A DNA stretch of 64,000 nt from Streptomyces lacrimifluminis (GTDB taxonomy: Bacteria; Actinomycetota; Actinomycetes; Streptomycetales; Streptomycetaceae), in contig NZ_BMMU01000001.1 in the NCBI RefSeq assembly GCF_014646095.1, positions 248,001 to 312,000 of the forward strand. Direction: 5' to 3'. Below the pieces are notes generated by a model. That model had not been told where the DNA came from. It saw only the letters and a list, made by a program, of their open reading frames with translations, and searched no databases. Both the position numbers and the translations under genes were made by a program. Below, in pieces: positions 62,079 through 64,000 of this stretch (within the stretch, counting starts at the first letter, position 1; each line of letters opens with the position of its first letter).

Positions 62079-62437
62079 TCCGTCACCCGGGCGCAGGAGT
62101 TCGCTGACACCCAGCCTGCCGCGGCAACACGGCGCCGGACGCGCGGCGGCCCGTACTCCCCGGGGGTGAGGACGGGCCGCCGTGGTGCGCGGCGGGCGCT
62201 GAGGCCGCCCCGATCGCCCGCCGCGTCGGACGGAATCACCGCGTCAGGCAGAAGCCGTCTTGTGCTGCAGGCCTGCGTCCAGCACGTCCGGGAACCGCTC
62301 GGCCGTCAGCACGGCTGCTCGGGGCCGATCACCAACGTCAGGTCCTTCGTCATCCGACCACCCTCGACCGTCTCGACGCGGACCTGCTCCAGGGGCTCGG
62401 CGAAACCGGTGACCTCGGGCGTGTTGTCCAGCTTCCC
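62079..62437. other. 359-nt degenerate interval after the secreted-protein gene
   Basis: Contains the terminator below and, on the minus strand, a frame-shifted coding-like remnant (KDLTLVIGPEQPC in one frame and LTAERFPDVLDAGLQHKTAS in another) of a protein I do not recognise. No intact gene. Confidence 0.5.
62144..62182 (+). terminator. Hairpin after the four-cysteine protein gene
   Basis: CGGCGGCCCGT (62144-62154) and ACGGGCCGCCG (62172-62182) form a perfect 11-bp stem with a 17-nt GC-rich loop, 66 nt after the stop codon. Confidence 0.7.
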
Positions 62438-62716
62438 GTGCCGGCGACACCGCGGGTCCAGGCGGAGATCGACGCGATCCTCGCGCACCACGCGGACGGC
62501 GTTCCACCCGAGAGCCGCCACCAGGCGCTGACGGTCGGTATCCATTTCTTCATCGAACACAACCTGGACGACGTGGAGTTGGCGCACGCCGCCTGTCACC
62601 ACATCTCCGTGCGGTACCTGCACCGGCTGTTCCCGCCGCAGGGCATCACCGTCAGCGCGTGGATCCGACAGCGGCGCCCGGAGCGCTGCCGCCGGGACCT
62701 CGCCGATCCGCACTGA
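62438..62716 (+). pseudogene. Fragment of an AraC-family DNA-binding domain
   Basis: From about 62544, FFIEHNLDDVELAHAACHHI then SVRYLHRLFPPQGITVSAWI and RQRRPERCRRDLADP match the first HTH of Streptomyces AraC regulators. The second HTH is missing because a stop follows, and the N-terminal domain is not recognisable upstream. A few codons (HAACHH for AAAHH) look altered. It sits next to a transposase remnant, suggesting mobile-element damage. Confidence 0.65.
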
Positions 62717-62840
62717 TCCGACAAGCCGTCCGAGGCGTTCCATCGGCTGTGCCGCCGCAGGGGAGCGGCGCAGCCGATGGGGCGAGTCGGGTCGGCCCCG
62801 GACAACACCTCGGCGGAGTCATTCCACCTGATCCCAAGCC

Positions 62841-62993
62841 GAGTACGTCCACCGGCACGCCTTCGCCATCCGCACCGAGGTGAGGCTGAAGACCGCCACC
62901 GGGATCACGGACTTCTACGACACGAAGCGGCGCCACAACGCGGCGGGCGGGAAACCGCCCGTCGCGTTCGAACGGATCATCCGTCGAGTGTGA
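62841..62993 (+). mobile_element. C-terminal remnant of an IS3-like transposase
   Basis: The 50-codon open stretch encodes EYVHRHAFAIRTEVRLKTAT and ITDFYDTKRRHNAAGGKPPV then AFERIIRRV and a stop, matching the end of an rve/integrase-core transposase (the FYN..RRHS..G..SP pattern). The catalytic DDE core is absent and no terminal repeats were seen. It lies between the AraC fragment and the haloperoxidase-like gene. Confidence 0.7.
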
Positions 62994-63055
62994 GCCCGGA
63001 CCGACCAGGAGGGCCCTACCGCACACCAACGTCTGTACAAAATCAGGGAGTTGAT

Positions 63056-64000
63056 ATGTCCACGAAGACCAGATCTGCCCGGCCGAGCACGGGGATGTGG
63101 CGCCGGGTGCTGGCCACGGCGGCGGTGCTGGCCACCACCGGCAGCGTGCTCACCGTCGCTTCACAGCCGGCACAGGCGGCGCTGCCGCAACAGCAGATCG
63201 CCGATCCCGTCCACTACTGGAACGACGTCCTGCTCCAGGTCATCCGGCGTGAGGGTGGCGGACCGGGGCCGATGGCCCGTTCCGCGGCGATGCTGAACGC
63301 GGCGATCTACGACGCGGAGAGCTCGTACCAGCTGAAGTGGAAGGGCAAGATCACCTCGGAGCAGTACATCTACGCCCACAGGTACGACGGCTGGGTCGAG
63401 GGTCCCGACGAGGAGGAACGGGTGATCGGCCGTACGGCGTACAACATCCTGCTGGGGCTGTACGGCGACCAGACGCAGTTCCTCGACTCGAAGTTCCTCG
63501 AGCGGTTCGGCACCAAGCCCACCGAGTTCGATCTGCTCGACGTCACGGTGGTCAACCGCATGGTCACGCAGATGAGGAACGCGCGAAACGGCGACGGCTC
63601 CGACAACGACAAGGTGTACGTCGGCGACAACAAGCCGGGCGCGTGGCGGCCCACCAGCTACCCGGACATGCCCGATCCCTCGTGCGAGCGCGACAGCCAG
63701 GCGGTCACACCGTTCTGGGGCGAGGTGAAGCCCTTCGCCCTCACCTCCGGGTCGCAGTTCCGTCCGGCGAACCCGGGCCTGTACGGGACGTACGAGAAGC
63801 TGCTGGCCAGTGACGCCTACAAGGCTCAGGTCGAGGCGGTGCGGTCGGCCGGCGCGGACAGACCGACCGCGCGTACGCCCGTCGTCAACCGGACGCCGGA
63901 GCAGGAGGCGGCGGCCTGGTTCTGGGCCAACGATCTGGACGGCACCTACAAGCCGCCGGGCCAGTTGCTTCAGGCGACCCGGGAAGTCGCCGAGGCCCGC
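63056..64000 (+). CDS. Secreted vanadium-haloperoxidase/PAP2-superfamily protein (3' end cut)
   Basis: The frame is open from the ATG at 63056 to the window edge (315 codons without stop). A signal peptide (RRVLATAAVLATTGSVLTVA, cleavage near AQA-ALP) precedes HYWNDVLLQVIRREGGGPGP and MARSAAMLNAAIYDAESSYQ, typical of the N-terminal helical part of vanadium-dependent haloperoxidases or related acid-phosphatase-like proteins. The vanadate-binding Lys/Arg/His motifs would lie beyond the edge. GGGAG six bases before the ATG supports this start. Downstream of IS debris, so possibly horizontally acquired. Confidence 0.8.
   Translation, partial: MSTKTRSARPSTGMWRRVLATAAVLATTGSVLTVASQPAQAALPQQQIADPVHYWNDVLLQVIRREGGGPGPMARSAAMLNAAIYDAESSYQLKWKGKITSEQYIYAHRYDGWVEGPDEEERVIGRTAYNILLGLYGDQTQFLDSKFLERFGTKPTEFDLLDVTVVNRMVTQMRNARNGDGSDNDKVYVGDNKPGAWRPTSYPDMPDPSCERDSQAVTPFWGEVKPFALTSGSQFRPANPGLYGTYEKLLASDAYKAQVEAVRSAGADRPTARTPVVNRTPEQEAAAWFWANDLDGTYKPPGQLLQATREVAEAR

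Overview
The window is high-GC actinobacterial chromosome and almost certainly Streptomyces. Coding is dense with strong GC bias at third codon positions, GTG starts and 4-nt ATGA/GTGA overlaps are common, TTA codons are rare, ECF sigma/anti-sigma and TetR genes are plentiful, and the Ser/Thr kinase at 46591-48975 matches AfsK. From memory, the order purU ... ECF sigma, STAS protein, EF-hand protein ... afsK follows the S. coelicolor core chromosome around SCO4403-SCO4423; I did not run an alignment.

Layout. 1-4.4 kb: end of a repeat-rich membrane protein, a branched-chain-type binding lipoprotein, a small conserved protein and purU. 4.4-9.7 kb: an AraC regulator facing a same-strand set encoding a FrnE/DsbA-like protein, a double NTF2-like protein, a MoaF-like protein, a zinc-type macrodomain, a class M sirtuin (SirTM) and a second NTF2-like protein. 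This is a writer/eraser ADP-ribosylation pair without the usual lipoylation genes. 9.8-11.5 kb: a bldA-type DUF1963 gene and two gene fragments meeting at a rearrangement point. 11.5-15.1 kb: ECF sigma with a zinc-finger/MDMPI anti-sigma, STAS protein and EF-hand protein.

15-34.9 kb and 41.6-45.5 kb: a dispersed acyl-CoA catabolic gene set. It has a CoA ligase, amidohydrolase, four acyl-CoA dehydrogenase genes (one heteromeric-type pair), cyclase, short-chain and zinc alcohol dehydrogenases, flavin reductase, enoyl-CoA hydratase, NDP-forming CoA ligase, flavin monooxygenase, DUF35 protein, a thiolase-fold protein lacking the usual cysteine, an F420-type reductase and a TetR regulator. Eight copies of a 15-bp palindrome close to CTGACGGNCCGTCAG lie in its promoter regions, so this looks like one TetR regulon of unknown substrate. 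A DJ-1/AraC regulator, MFS transporter, broken Phd/PIN module, GNAT, PdxH-like oxidase, katG with a divergent FUR-family regulator, a broken HigBA module and a secreted phytase-like esterase are interspersed.

45.6-64 kb: VOC protein, afsK, a DrrAB-type exporter, a large BTAD/NB-ARC regulator, a TetX-like monooxygenase with a divergent TetR gene and three operator copies, MarR with a small membrane protein, a four-gene coupled operon (cell-surface protein, class F sortase, ECF sigma, membrane protein), a two-component system, a small four-cysteine secreted protein, transposase and AraC remnants, and the start of a vanadium-haloperoxidase-like secreted protein cut by the window edge. I saw no rRNA, tRNA, CRISPR array or intact mobile element.
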